Translations under genes and position numbers: made by a program
In this document: positions 55,117-64,000 of the stretch, in pieces
How positions within the stretch are numbered: position 1 is the stretch's first letter
Layout of the letters: every line of letters begins with the position of its first letter
Notes under the pieces: model-generated
Told to the model about the DNA's origin: nothing
The model's database searches: none
Seen by the model: the letters and a program-made list of their open reading frames with translations, nothing else
DNA from: Neisseria subflava
Lineage (GTDB): Bacteria > Pseudomonadota > Gammaproteobacteria > Burkholderiales > Neisseriaceae
Length of the DNA: 64,000 nucleotides
Direction of reading: 5' to 3'
Assembly: GCF_024205745.1 (NCBI RefSeq)
Contig: NZ_CP073117.1
Location: 2,149,982 to 2,213,981, forward strand

Positions 55117-55153
55117 TTTCAGACGGCCTTTGATTGCCAAAGGCCGTCTGAAA
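55117..55153 (+). terminator. DUS inverted-pair hairpin after purK
   Basis: tttcagacggccttt (55117-55131) and its complement (55139-55153), seven-base loop. The DUS copies point outward, the reverse of most pairs in the window. Confidence 0.7.
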
Positions 55154-55175
55154 TCAATTTTTCCGACCATTCGCC

Positions 55176-55658
55176 ATGAGCCTTCTGACCATCCTCCGTC
55201 CGGCAACCGAAAAAGACTGCCAAGCCATACACAATGCCCATCTGCATGCCGTTCAATATGCCTGCATACGCAGTTACAATGAAACCATTATGCACGCATG
55301 GGAAAGTCTGCTCGACATCAACAGCTATTTGGAAACCATCTCCGATAAAAACAAAGCCTTGTGGGTGGTCGAATACAAAGGGCTGATTCAAGGCTTCTTC
55401 CAAGTCGATTTCAAAGAAGCGCAACTAGACGCCCTATACGTCCATCCGCTCTTCCACAATCTCGGCTTGGGCACGGCCCTGCTCAGCCGCGCCGAAGAAA
55501 TGGCACGAAATGCAGGCCTCAGCTTTCTCAAACTGTATGCCTCGCTCAATTCCGTGCCTTTTTATCGCCTCAACCGCTACGAGTCGCTCGGTACTGCCGT
55601 GTTGCAACTGAACAAGACCGTCCGCGTCGAATGCGAATTGATGCGCAAATACCTGTAA
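55176..55658 (+). CDS. GNAT-family N-acetyltransferase
   Basis: 160 residues. The GNAT acetyl-CoA-binding motif A is LDALYVHPLFHNLGLGTALL (about residues 88-107), with the Q/RxxGxG/A pattern replaced by N-L-G-L-G. FYRLNRYESLG is motif B. The substrate is unknown. It ends 37 bp before mutL on the same strand. Confidence 0.85.
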   Translation: MSLLTILRPATEKDCQAIHNAHLHAVQYACIRSYNETIMHAWESLLDINSYLETISDKNKALWVVEYKGLIQGFFQVDFKEAQLDALYVHPLFHNLGLGTALLSRAEEMARNAGLSFLKLYASLNSVPFYRLNRYESLGTAVLQLNKTVRVECELMRKYL

Positions 55659-55695
55659 TTTTTTTCTTCTACCGTTGCTTTTTTGAAAGAAACCG

Positions 55696-57672
55696 ATGTC
55701 CCGAATTGCCGCCCTGCCCGACCATCTTGTCAACCAAATCGCCGCCGGCGAAGTGGTCGAACGCCCTGCCAACGCCTTGAAAGAAATCGTTGAAAACAGT
55801 ATCGATGCAGGCGCGACAGCGATTGATGTCGAGCTGGCAGGCGGCGGCATCCGCCTGATTCGCGTCAGCGACAACGGCAGCGGCATCCACCCAGACGACA
55901 TCGAGCTTGCGCTCCACCGCCATGCCACCAGCAAAATCAAAACATTAAACGATTTGGAACACGTTGCCAGCATGGGCTTTCGCGGCGAAGGCTTGGCCAG
56001 TATCGCCTCCGTCAGCCGCCTGACACTGACCAGCCGCCAAGAAGACAGCTCGCATGCGACACAAGTCAAAGCGGAAGACGGCAAACTCAGCAACCCTACG
56101 GCAACCGCCCACCCCGTCGGCACCACCATCGAAGCCGCCGAACTCTTCTTCAATACACCGGCACGGCGCAAGTTCCTCAAATCCGAAAACACCGAATACG
56201 CCCACTGCGCCACCATGCTCGAACGCCTTGCACTGGCGCATCCGCACATTGCCTTCTCACTCAAACGCGACGGCAAACAAGTGTTCAAACTTCCTGCACA
56301 AAGCCTGCATGAACGTATTGCCGCCATTGTCGGCGATGATTTTCAGACGGCCTCTTTGGAAATTGACAGCGGCAATGGCGCATTGCGGCTCTATGGCTCG
56401 ATTGCCAAGCCGACTTTTGCCAAAGGCAAAACCGACAAACAATACTGCTTCGTCAACCATCGTTTTGTCCGCGACAAAGTCATGCTCCATGCCGTCAAAC
56501 AGGCATACCGCGACGTATTGCACAACGCACTGACGCCTGCTTTCGTCCTCTTCCTCGACCTGCCACCCGAAGCCGTGGATGTCAACGTCCACCCGACCAA
56601 AACCGAAATCCGTTTCCGTGACAGCCAACAAGTACACCAACTCGTGTTCCACACGCTCAACAAAGCCCTTGCCGACACGCGCGCCGACTTGACCGAAAGC
56701 GTCAGCAACGCAGGCGAAGTGTTGCATGACATTACCGGCATTACTCCTGCCCCAATGCCGTCTGAAAACGACAGCGAAAATCTGTTTAATAGCGCATCCA
56801 ACTACCCGACAGGCAGCAAACCCGATACACGCAATGCCTTTGGTTCATCAGGCAAAACCGCGCCTATGCCTTACCAAGCCGCGCGTGCGCCGCAACAACG
56901 CAGCTTATCCCTGCGCGAAAGCCGCGCAGCCATGAATACTTACGCCGAGCTCTACAAAAAAACCGACGACATCGACCTTGAGTTGAGCCAATTCGAGCAG
57001 GCACGTTTCGGCAATATGCCGTCTGAAATGCCTATCCCAAAAACAGATACGTCGCTTTCAGACGGCCTTTCCTCCCAATCCGAACTGCCTCCGCTCGGCT
57101 TTGCCATTGCCCAATTATTAGGCATCTACATCCTTGCCCAAGCAGAAGACAGCCTGTTGCTCATCGATATGCACGCTGCCGCCGAACGCGTCAACTACGA
57201 GAAAATGAAACGCCAACGTCAGGAAAACGGCAACCTGCAAAGCCAACGCCTGCTTATCCCCGTTACCTTCGCCGCCTCCCACGAAGAATGCGCCGCCCTT
57301 TCCGACCACGCCGACACACTGGCAGGCTTCGGGCTGGAACTGTCCGACATGGGCGGCAATACCCTTGCCGTCCGCGCAGTTCCCGCCATGCTCGGTAAAG
57401 CCGACGTCGTTTCGCTGGCCAAAGACGTGTTGGGCGAACTCGCCCAAGTCGGCAGTAGCCAAACCATCGAAGAGCACGAAAACCACATCCTCGCTACCAT
57501 GTCCTGCCACGGCTCCGTCCGCGCCGGCCGCCAGCTTACCCTGCCGGAAATGAATGCGCTCCTGCGCGATATGGAAAACACACCGCGCAGCAACCAGTGC
57601 AACCACGGCCGTCCGACTTGGGTCAAACTGACTTTAAAAGAATTGGATGCGTTGTTTTTACGCGGACAGTAA
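55696..57672 (+). CDS. mutL: DNA mismatch repair protein MutL (endonuclease type)
   Basis: 658 residues. The N-terminal GHKL ATPase has LKEIVENSIDAGA (28-40), DNGSGI (59-64), ATSKI and GFRGEGLASI. A Pro/Ser/Gln-rich linker spans about 345-465. The C-terminal dimerisation domain carries the nuclease motif DMHAAAERVNYE (491-502, the DQHAxxExxxxE pattern with Met for Gln), SCHGSVRAG (603-611) and CNHGRP (635-640). It is therefore predicted to nick DNA, as in bacteria lacking MutH. Three DUS lie in the linker and one in the N-terminal half. Confidence 0.96.
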   Translation: MSRIAALPDHLVNQIAAGEVVERPANALKEIVENSIDAGATAIDVELAGGGIRLIRVSDNGSGIHPDDIELALHRHATSKIKTLNDLEHVASMGFRGEGLASIASVSRLTLTSRQEDSSHATQVKAEDGKLSNPTATAHPVGTTIEAAELFFNTPARRKFLKSENTEYAHCATMLERLALAHPHIAFSLKRDGKQVFKLPAQSLHERIAAIVGDDFQTASLEIDSGNGALRLYGSIAKPTFAKGKTDKQYCFVNHRFVRDKVMLHAVKQAYRDVLHNALTPAFVLFLDLPPEAVDVNVHPTKTEIRFRDSQQVHQLVFHTLNKALADTRADLTESVSNAGEVLHDITGITPAPMPSENDSENLFNSASNYPTGSKPDTRNAFGSSGKTAPMPYQAARAPQQRSLSLRESRAAMNTYAELYKKTDDIDLELSQFEQARFGNMPSEMPIPKTDTSLSDGLSSQSELPPLGFAIAQLLGIYILAQAEDSLLLIDMHAAAERVNYEKMKRQRQENGNLQSQRLLIPVTFAASHEECAALSDHADTLAGFGLELSDMGGNTLAVRAVPAMLGKADVVSLAKDVLGELAQVGSSQTIEEHENHILATMSCHGSVRAGRQLTLPEMNALLRDMENTPRSNQCNHGRPTWVKLTLKELDALFLRGQ

Positions 57673-57679
57673 CGCCGAT

Positions 57680-57717
57680 AAAAAGGCCGTCTGAAAATGC
57701 TTTCAGACGGCCTTTTA
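57680..57717. terminator. Bidirectional DUS terminator between mutL and kdsA
   Basis: AAAAGGCCGTCTGAAA, a four-base loop and the complement, between convergent genes. Confidence 0.85.
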
Positions 57718-57729
57718 ACTTATTTGCCC

Positions 57730-59030
<1,301 letters not shown>

Positions 59031-59108
59031 GGGTTTCCTTTTTGATTGTGGGTTGATTTGCGGTTTTAACTTCTAGGAAGCTAAAACCGCTATTTGTGTG
59101 ATTGAGGA

Positions 59109-60650
59109 TTAGTTATTGGGAAAGTCTGCTTCGTCAAACTCGGGTTCCGGGTCGCTTTGCAGGACTTTTCCGTTTAATTTCAACTCGCTGTTTTGCAGAG
59201 TCAGATGGGTTTTGACATTATTATCTTCTAAGGTCAGATATTTCTCGCTTGCCATGCTTTTGATGGTACTGTCTACCATCAGGCGCAAGGTCTCGTTGAT
59301 ATCGTCAATACTGGCGCGGCCTGCGGCTTCATCTTCGGCATTGACGCTAAATAAGCTACTTGCTTGGTTGACGGCGAGCTGCTCCAACAATTTTTGCGGT
59401 ACGCTCATGTTGAAGTCGGCTTCGGTTTTCTTCAGCATATCGCCCAAATTGTTGAGGTCTTTGGCTGCCAAACCTTTAAACGCGAGCTTACCGCTGACAT
59501 CGACATCGCCATAAGGCATGGTAAATTTGAAGGTTTTGACGTTTAAAACCGGATTGTTGGTAAACAGGCCTGAAGCCTCGTTTTTGGCCGTCTGAATCAA
59601 GGAAGCCTGGATTTCTTCTTCGCTCATTTTCTTCACGGACACTTCGGCAATTTTGTTTTTCAATGCCAAAAGTGATGCGGCATCCAAATGCTCGGCAGCG
59701 ACATTGATGTCCAGAGGGCCGTATTTGTCTTCGCCATAAGTCAGGCTTTCAAATTGGAAGCGGCCTTCGCTGTTGATGAATTTATCAACTTCGCCGGTCT
59801 GCGTATCGAAACGCAGTTTGCTGACTTCGATTTTAGATGGAGCAATCGTGCCGGTCGGATTGATGAATGCACCGATTTGCAGGTTGGTTACAAGGTTGAC
59901 CAGTTCGTTCAACTTAACGTTGTAATCGATGTTTTCTTTCCATTGCAGCAGAAATTTATCCAGCGTAATGCTGCTCTTGCCCAAAGCAAGCTTGGTCAGG
60001 CCGTCTTCCGTTTCGGATTGGAAGCGCAGGTTTTCCAAAGACACATCGCCTTTGTCGGCCAATTTGACTTGTAAAGACGGCGCAAGGTAATCGTGGCGAT
60101 AGCTTTTGAAGCCTTGGCTGTAATCGGTATTGCCGCTAAAACCTTTCCAGTTGAGCTTGATACCGGAAAGCTCTTCATAGTCGAAGGCGGGGATATTGAG
60201 GCTGAGTTTGCCGTCGCCGGAAAGGTAAACTGTATTGGTCATGGTCAACGGCGTTTGCTGGCCGAAGAAGCGGTCCAAAACTTTTTTGGTTTCCGGATGG
60301 TATTGGAACTCGGTTTCCACATGGGCGCGCGTGCCGAAACCGCCGGCAAACGGGCCGTGTGTCACGTGGTTGATGACCGTAATCGGCTCTTGCAGGACGG
60401 TTTTCAAATTGTCCGGCAGGTATTTTTGCGTATTTTGAAGCAGGGTTGGCTTGAGGCGGATGACGGTCGTCTCGGTTGAACTGAACCAGCCGCGATCGTA
60501 TTGGTGGGACTCAACGGTCAGGAAACCGGATTCCTGCAACAGCTTTTGTTGCTCGGTCAGGCTTTCTTCCGCTTTGACACCAAGATAATAAGGCGTGCCG
60601 AGCGCAGCGGCGACAACGACGGCGGCAGTCGGGATAAGATACTTTTTCAT
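59109..60650 (-). CDS. YdgA-family (DUF945) protein
   Basis: 513 residues from the ATG at 60648-60650; a GTG directly upstream is in frame. An N-terminal signal anchor (about residues 5-25) is followed by a large beta-rich periplasmic domain. YDRGWFSSTETTVIRL near residue 50 is the characteristic DUF945 block, with DVSGKLAFKGL further on. Members are inner-membrane-anchored periplasmic proteins of unknown function. The C-terminus is acidic (DPEPEFDEADF). Confidence 0.85.
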   Translation of the reverse strand: MKKYLIPTAAVVVAAALGTPYYLGVKAEESLTEQQKLLQESGFLTVESHQYDRGWFSSTETTVIRLKPTLLQNTQKYLPDNLKTVLQEPITVINHVTHGPFAGGFGTRAHVETEFQYHPETKKVLDRFFGQQTPLTMTNTVYLSGDGKLSLNIPAFDYEELSGIKLNWKGFSGNTDYSQGFKSYRHDYLAPSLQVKLADKGDVSLENLRFQSETEDGLTKLALGKSSITLDKFLLQWKENIDYNVKLNELVNLVTNLQIGAFINPTGTIAPSKIEVSKLRFDTQTGEVDKFINSEGRFQFESLTYGEDKYGPLDINVAAEHLDAASLLALKNKIAEVSVKKMSEEEIQASLIQTAKNEASGLFTNNPVLNVKTFKFTMPYGDVDVSGKLAFKGLAAKDLNNLGDMLKKTEADFNMSVPQKLLEQLAVNQASSLFSVNAEDEAAGRASIDDINETLRLMVDSTIKSMASEKYLTLEDNNVKTHLTLQNSELKLNGKVLQSDPEPEFDEADFPNN

Positions 60651-60825
60651 CACTTCAAACAGATTAGGTTCAAAGCGTAAAGCATAGCATTTTTTAGCTG
60701 TTTTGTCTTATCCGCCGTTTCAGACGGCCTTTAGGTAAAGATTGTGATATTATGCAAACATAAACGATTTTTACACTTTTGGCAGGCCTTACCCTGACTG
60801 CCAAAATGTCATTAAAGGTTTGCAA

Positions 60826-61416
60826 ATGCTTTTATTCATTGATAATTATGACAGCTTCACCTACAACATCGTCCAATACTTTGCCGAATTGGGGCAGGAA
60901 GTTTTGGTTCGCTGCAACGATGAAATCACCATCGAAGAAATCGAAGCCCTGAAACCGCAATATCTGGTCATCGGCCCCGGCCCTTGTTCCCCTAAAGAAG
61001 CAGGCATTTCTGTTGCAGCCATGCAGCACTTTGCCGGCAGGCTACCCGTCATGGGCGTGTGCCTCGGGCATCAAACCATGGGCGAAGCGTTCGGCGGCAA
61101 TGTCGTGCGCGCGCAAACGATGATGCACGGCAAAGTCTCCCCCGTTTTCCATCACGGCACAGGCATGTTTAAGGACCTGCCCAATCCGGTCAACTGCACG
61201 CGCTACCACAGCCTGGCCATCGACCGCTCCACTCTGCCCGACTGCCTCGAAATTACCGCATGGACGGAAGACGGCGAAATCATGGGCGTACGCCATAAAG
61301 AATATGCTGTCGAAGGCGTACAGTTCCACCCCGAAGCCCTGCTGACCGAACACGGCCACGATATGCTGAAAAACTTCTTGGAAGAATTCAAAGACTATCG
61401 TCCGCAAAAATCTTAA
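60826..61416 (+). CDS. trpG: Anthranilate synthase component II, glutamine amidotransferase
   Basis: Supplies ammonia to TrpE, and may also serve PabB. The 196-residue class I amidotransferase has the oxyanion region [11 protein letters not shown] (50-60), nucleophile C79 (GVCLGHQ) and the His-Glu pair H168 and E170 (QFHPEA). The ATG at 60826 has AAAGG seven bases upstream; an in-frame TTG at 60820 is less likely. trpD follows after a DUS hairpin. Confidence 0.93.
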   Translation: MLLFIDNYDSFTYNIVQYFAELGQEVLVRCNDEITIEEIEALKPQYLVIGPGPCSPKEAGISVAAMQHFAGRLPVMGVCLGHQTMGEAFGGNVVRAQTMMHGKVSPVFHHGTGMFKDLPNPVNCTRYHSLAIDRSTLPDCLEITAWTEDGEIMGVRHKEYAVEGVQFHPEALLTEHGHDMLKNFLEEFKDYRPQKS

Positions 61417-61419
61417 TGA

Positions 61420-61473
61420 AAGGCCGTCTGAAAGGTGTTTGACAGTGTTCAAACCGCATTTTCAGACGGCCTG
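61420..61473 (+). terminator. DUS inverted pair between trpG and trpD
   Basis: AGGCCGTCTGAAA at 61421-61433 and its complement ending at 61472, with a spacer of about 27 bases. The long spacer makes strong termination less certain. Confidence 0.5.
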
Positions 61474-61504
61474 AATCACATCGGACACGAATAAAGGAAA
61501 AATC

Positions 61505-62533
61505 ATGATCACCCCTCAACAAGCGATTGAACGCCTCATCAGCAACAACGAGCTTTTCTACGATGAAATGACCGACCTCATGCGTCAAATCATGAGCGGC
61601 CAAGTTCCGCCCGAGCAAATCGCCGCCATTCTGACCGGCCTGCGGATTAAAGTAGAAACCGTTTCCGAGATTACCGCCGCAGCCAGCGTGATGCGCGAAT
61701 TTGCCACCAAAGTGCCGCTGGAAAACGCCGACGACTTAGTCGATATTGTCGGCACGGGCGGCGACGGTGCCAAAACCTTCAATATTTCCACGACTTCTAT
61801 GTTTGTCGCGGCTGCGGCAGGCGCGAAAGTCGCCAAACACGGCGGACGCTCCGTTTCTTCATCCAGCGGCGCAGCCGATGTCATGGAACAAATGGGCGCC
61901 AACCTCAATCTCAACCCCGAACAGGTCGCCCAAAGCATTCAGCAAACCGGCATCGGCTTTATGTTCGCGCCCAACCACCACAGCGCCATGCGCTATGTTG
62001 CCCCTGTCCGCCGTTCGCTCGGTTTCCGCAGCATCTTCAATATCTTGGGCCCGCTGACCAATCCTGCCGGCGCGGCAAACCAACTGTTGGGCGTGTTCCA
62101 CATCGACTTGTGCGGCATTCTTTCCCGCGTATTGCAACAGCTTGGTTCCAAACATGTTTTGGTTGTGTGCGGCGAAGGCGGTTTGGATGAAATCACGCTG
62201 ACCGGCAAAACCCGCGTTGCCGAACTGAAAGACGGCAAAATCACCGAATACGACATCAGCCCAGCCGATTTCGGCATGGAAATCCGCCGCAATTTGGACG
62301 AAATCAAAGTAGAAAACGCGCAAGAATCCCTGCAAAAAATGAACGAAGTGCTGAACGGCAAAGCCGGTGCCGCACGCGACATCGTCGTCCTCAATGCCGC
62401 CGCCGCGCTCTACGCAGGAAATGTGGTTGCTTCGCTGGCAGATGGCGTTAAAGCCGCACAAGAAGCCATCGACTCCGGCAAAGCCAAAGCTAAAAAAGAC
62501 GAATTTATCGAATTTGGCAAACAATTTGCCTAA
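61505..62533 (+). CDS. trpD: Anthranilate phosphoribosyltransferase
   Basis: Transfers phosphoribose from PRPP to anthranilate in tryptophan synthesis. The 342-residue protein has the PRPP loop [18 protein letters not shown] (83-100), [18 protein letters not shown] and [49 protein letters not shown] precedes the ATG. It follows trpG. Confidence 0.96.
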   Translation: MITPQQAIERLISNNELFYDEMTDLMRQIMSGQVPPEQIAAILTGLRIKVETVSEITAAASVMREFATKVPLENADDLVDIVGTGGDGAKTFNISTTSMFVAAAAGAKVAKHGGRSVSSSSGAADVMEQMGANLNLNPEQVAQSIQQTGIGFMFAPNHHSAMRYVAPVRRSLGFRSIFNILGPLTNPAGAANQLLGVFHIDLCGILSRVLQQLGSKHVLVVCGEGGLDEITLTGKTRVAELKDGKITEYDISPADFGMEIRRNLDEIKVENAQESLQKMNEVLNGKAGAARDIVVLNAAAALYAGNVVASLADGVKAAQEAIDSGKAKAKKDEFIEFGKQFA

Positions 62534-62547
62534 TCTTTAAAACCATA

Positions 62548-62588
62548 ATAAAAGGCCGTCTGAAAAATCTTTCAGACGGCCTTTTATT
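62548..62588. terminator. Bidirectional DUS terminator between trpD and the CsbD-like gene
   Basis: AAAAGGCCGTCTGAAA and its complement with flanking A/T runs, between convergent genes. Confidence 0.82.
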
Positions 62589-62597
62589 CTTTAAATA

Positions 62598-62912
62598 TTA
62601 AAATTTGCTTTTAATATCATTAATCAAGCCTTCAGCTTTTTCTTTGGCTTCTTCAGCCAAGTGTGCTACTTTCTCTTTGGCTTCATCGGCTAAAGCAGTT
62701 GCTTTTTCTTTAGCTTCTTCAAACAATTGCGAACCTTTTGCTTTACCTTCTTCTAAAGCGTCACTGGCTTTGCTTTCAATATCTGATGCTGCTTCTTTTA
62801 CTTTGCCAACGCCTTGTTGAACCAAGCCCTCAGCTTCAAGTTTGGTATTGCTGGATACATCTCCTGCCACTTCTTTTACTTTACCGCTGATTTTATCTAA
62901 TTCGCCGCTCAT
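62598..62912 (-). CDS. CsbD-like stress protein with LEA-like repeats
   Basis: 104 residues from the ATG at 62910-62912, which has AGGAG at good spacing; an ATG two codons upstream is too close to it. The N-terminal part (KISGKVKEVAGDVSSNTKLEAEGLVQQGVGKVKEA) resembles the CsbD family. The rest is made of EEAKEKATALADEAKEKVAHLA-type 11-mers, predicted to form an amphipathic helix as in LEA proteins. No signal peptide. A stress role is inferred from the family. Confidence 0.8.
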   Translation of the reverse strand: MSGELDKISGKVKEVAGDVSSNTKLEAEGLVQQGVGKVKEAASDIESKASDALEEGKAKGSQLFEEAKEKATALADEAKEKVAHLAEEAKEKAEGLINDIKSKF

Positions 62913-63030
62913 GGCCATACTCCTGGATTAAATGTTGATAGGATTAGTGCTATATTACCATATATCGGGGCTTCACTTCAACTTTAAAGGCCGTCTGAAA
63001 GCCAAAACATGACAAACAAATTAAGTCAGG

Positions 63031-63597
63031 TTAATCCATCTGTTTCAATATCGCCTCTGCTACTGCCTTGCCTATCATCTTACTGCCGAACTCATTGAAA
63101 TGAAGTCCGTCGCACAGCATCACATCAGTCAAATCCTGCCCGAACATCAAACTATATAAATCATTGACGGCAAAACCATATTGCCTTGCCAAATCCTCCG
63201 CCACACGGTTATAGGCCTTCAAGTCAGCCAGATAACGACGCGAGGGTTTGACGATATTGTGTACGCTTTCCAAAAAGGGCGTGCTGCTCGCCCAAATAAT
63301 TTTTGCACCCGTCCGTTTCAGATAATCGAAAATTCGGGTCAGGTTGTTGCGGTAGGTTTCCATATCGGCCACCGGCTCATTACAGCCTTGATTGTGGCGG
63401 ATGTCGTGCAAACCGCAGTTGATGTGGATAATGTCTCCCACTGTCGCGCCCTCTGTCCATTGCTCGATATGTTCTAACACATCATGCGACGAACGGCAGT
63501 TTTCCGATGGAGAAACAATATCCGCCTCAGGCAAAGCGGCGCGTGTGTAAGGCTCCGATGCAAGCCGAACGGAATCGCCGATTAAGTAAACGGTCAT
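63031..63597 (-). CDS. SGNH/GDSL-type hydrolase
   Basis: 188 residues. Block I is IGDSV (residues 6-10, nucleophile S9), block III is INCGLHDIRHN (about 59-69) and block V is DGLHFNEFG (catalytic Asp-x-x-His, about 162-170). There is no signal peptide, so it is probably a cytoplasmic esterase or deacylase of unknown substrate. Confidence 0.85.
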   Translation of the reverse strand: MTVYLIGDSVRLASEPYTRAALPEADIVSPSENCRSSHDVLEHIEQWTEGATVGDIIHINCGLHDIRHNQGCNEPVADMETYRNNLTRIFDYLKRTGAKIIWASSTPFLESVHNIVKPSRRYLADLKAYNRVAEDLARQYGFAVNDLYSLMFGQDLTDVMLCDGLHFNEFGSKMIGKAVAEAILKQMD

Positions 63598-63629
63598 TTT
63601 TGTTCCCCTCCCTTTATTTGAACCAACAG

Positions 63630-63687
63630 CAAGGCCGTCTGAAATATCACTTATATTATTATAAGAGTGCTATTTCAGACGGCCTTA
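63630..63687. terminator. Long DUS hairpin
   Basis: AAGGCCGTCTGAAATA (63631-63646) and its complement (63671-63686). The intervening bases also partly pair (cacttata with tataagagtg), so the whole 56 bases can form one long stem between the SGNH hydrolase and the next gene. Confidence 0.7.
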
Positions 63688-63719
63688 ACTTCAATCAAAT
63701 TCTATCGTTAAATCATAAA

Positions 63720-63977
63720 TTAACGCTGACTGTTTTTATAAAAATCAATTAATTGCTTGGCCTGCAACATGGGCAGGCCAAAACGGTCGCTCACGGCTTT
63801 CAAATCCTTCCACTCCTGACCGGTCAGATTTTGTCCAACCCATTTGAGGTTTTCCGGATTGCTTTTGATTTTCTCAAAATACGCCTGCTTGCGTTTCCAG
63901 TTGCGCGACCACACCAGTAACATGGTAAAAATACATAAAACAATCAATACAATATTGGTAAACAATATCATGTCCAT
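63720..63977 (-). CDS. Small single-helix membrane protein, unknown
   Basis: 85 residues. One N-terminal membrane helix (about 3-24) is followed by a basic, then mixed charged cytoplasmic domain ending DRFGLPMLQAKQLIDFYKNSQR. GGGAG lies about eight bases before the ATG. No family recognised. It is complete within the window. Confidence 0.65.
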   Translation of the reverse strand: MDMILFTNIVLIVLCIFTMLLVWSRNWKRKQAYFEKIKSNPENLKWVGQNLTGQEWKDLKAVSDRFGLPMLQAKQLIDFYKNSQR

Positions 63978-64000
63978 ACGACATACTCCCGCTTGGGTCT

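Overview
The window is chromosomal DNA from a Neisseria species. The 10-base DNA uptake sequence (DUS, GCCGTCTGAA) and its reverse complement occur throughout, usually as inverted pairs acting as terminators. Most copies read AGGCCGTCTGAA (the AG-DUS dialect). Together with an NspA homologue, the dnaB-pilHIJKX order, lone RlmL and NrdDG, this points to a commensal of the N. subflava/flavescens type rather than a meningococcus or gonococcus. The species assignment is inference.

Layout. 1-4972: dld (cut by the window edge), pnp and purC, all leftward. 5136-6590: a leftward RTX-type protein with a long Pro-Lys-Glu stalk. 7035-10904: rfbD and uvrA. 10942-14090: an accessory block made of an AT-rich two-gene unit (ParB-like protein plus D12-class adenine methyltransferase), followed by a REP-associated transposase (RAYT) with its repeats. 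14247-20176: leftward lipoprotein, nrdG-nrdD with a candidate tandem NrdR operator, rlmL and an NCS2 permease. 20513-26559: rightward dapA-bamC, rdgB, small unknown proteins, hemW and nspA. 26672-31831: leftward vanZ-like, pth, rnfH-ratA, uup and ruvB. 32048-41841: rightward cmk-rpsA-ihfB, zapE, ndk, rlmN-pilW-rodZ-ispG and a DUF817 protein. 41886-43102: an IS1106-like IS5-family element inserted in a DUS hairpin. 43122-45468: leftward MFS transporter and sodB. 45623-50472: dnaB and the minor pilin operon pilHIJKX. 50525-63977: smr, trpE, kptA, purK, a GNAT protein, mutL, kdsA, panD, a YdgA/DUF945 protein, trpG-trpD, a CsbD-like protein, an SGNH hydrolase and a small membrane protein.

How the genes fit together. 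Most are housekeeping: nucleotide metabolism (purC, purK, cmk, ndk, rdgB, nrdDG), translation and RNA processing (rpsA, pth, rlmN, rlmL, pnp), DNA repair and replication (uvrA, ruvB, mutL, dnaB, ihfB), envelope (bamC, kdsA, nspA, rodZ) and amino acids, cofactors or isoprenoids (dapA, trpEGD, panD, ispG). The pil genes and the dense DUS reflect type IV pilus-mediated DNA uptake. The main candidates for something new are the ParB-like/methyltransferase island, the RAYT-REP unit, the structured rpsA leader and the RTX protein. No tRNA, rRNA or CRISPR array was seen.
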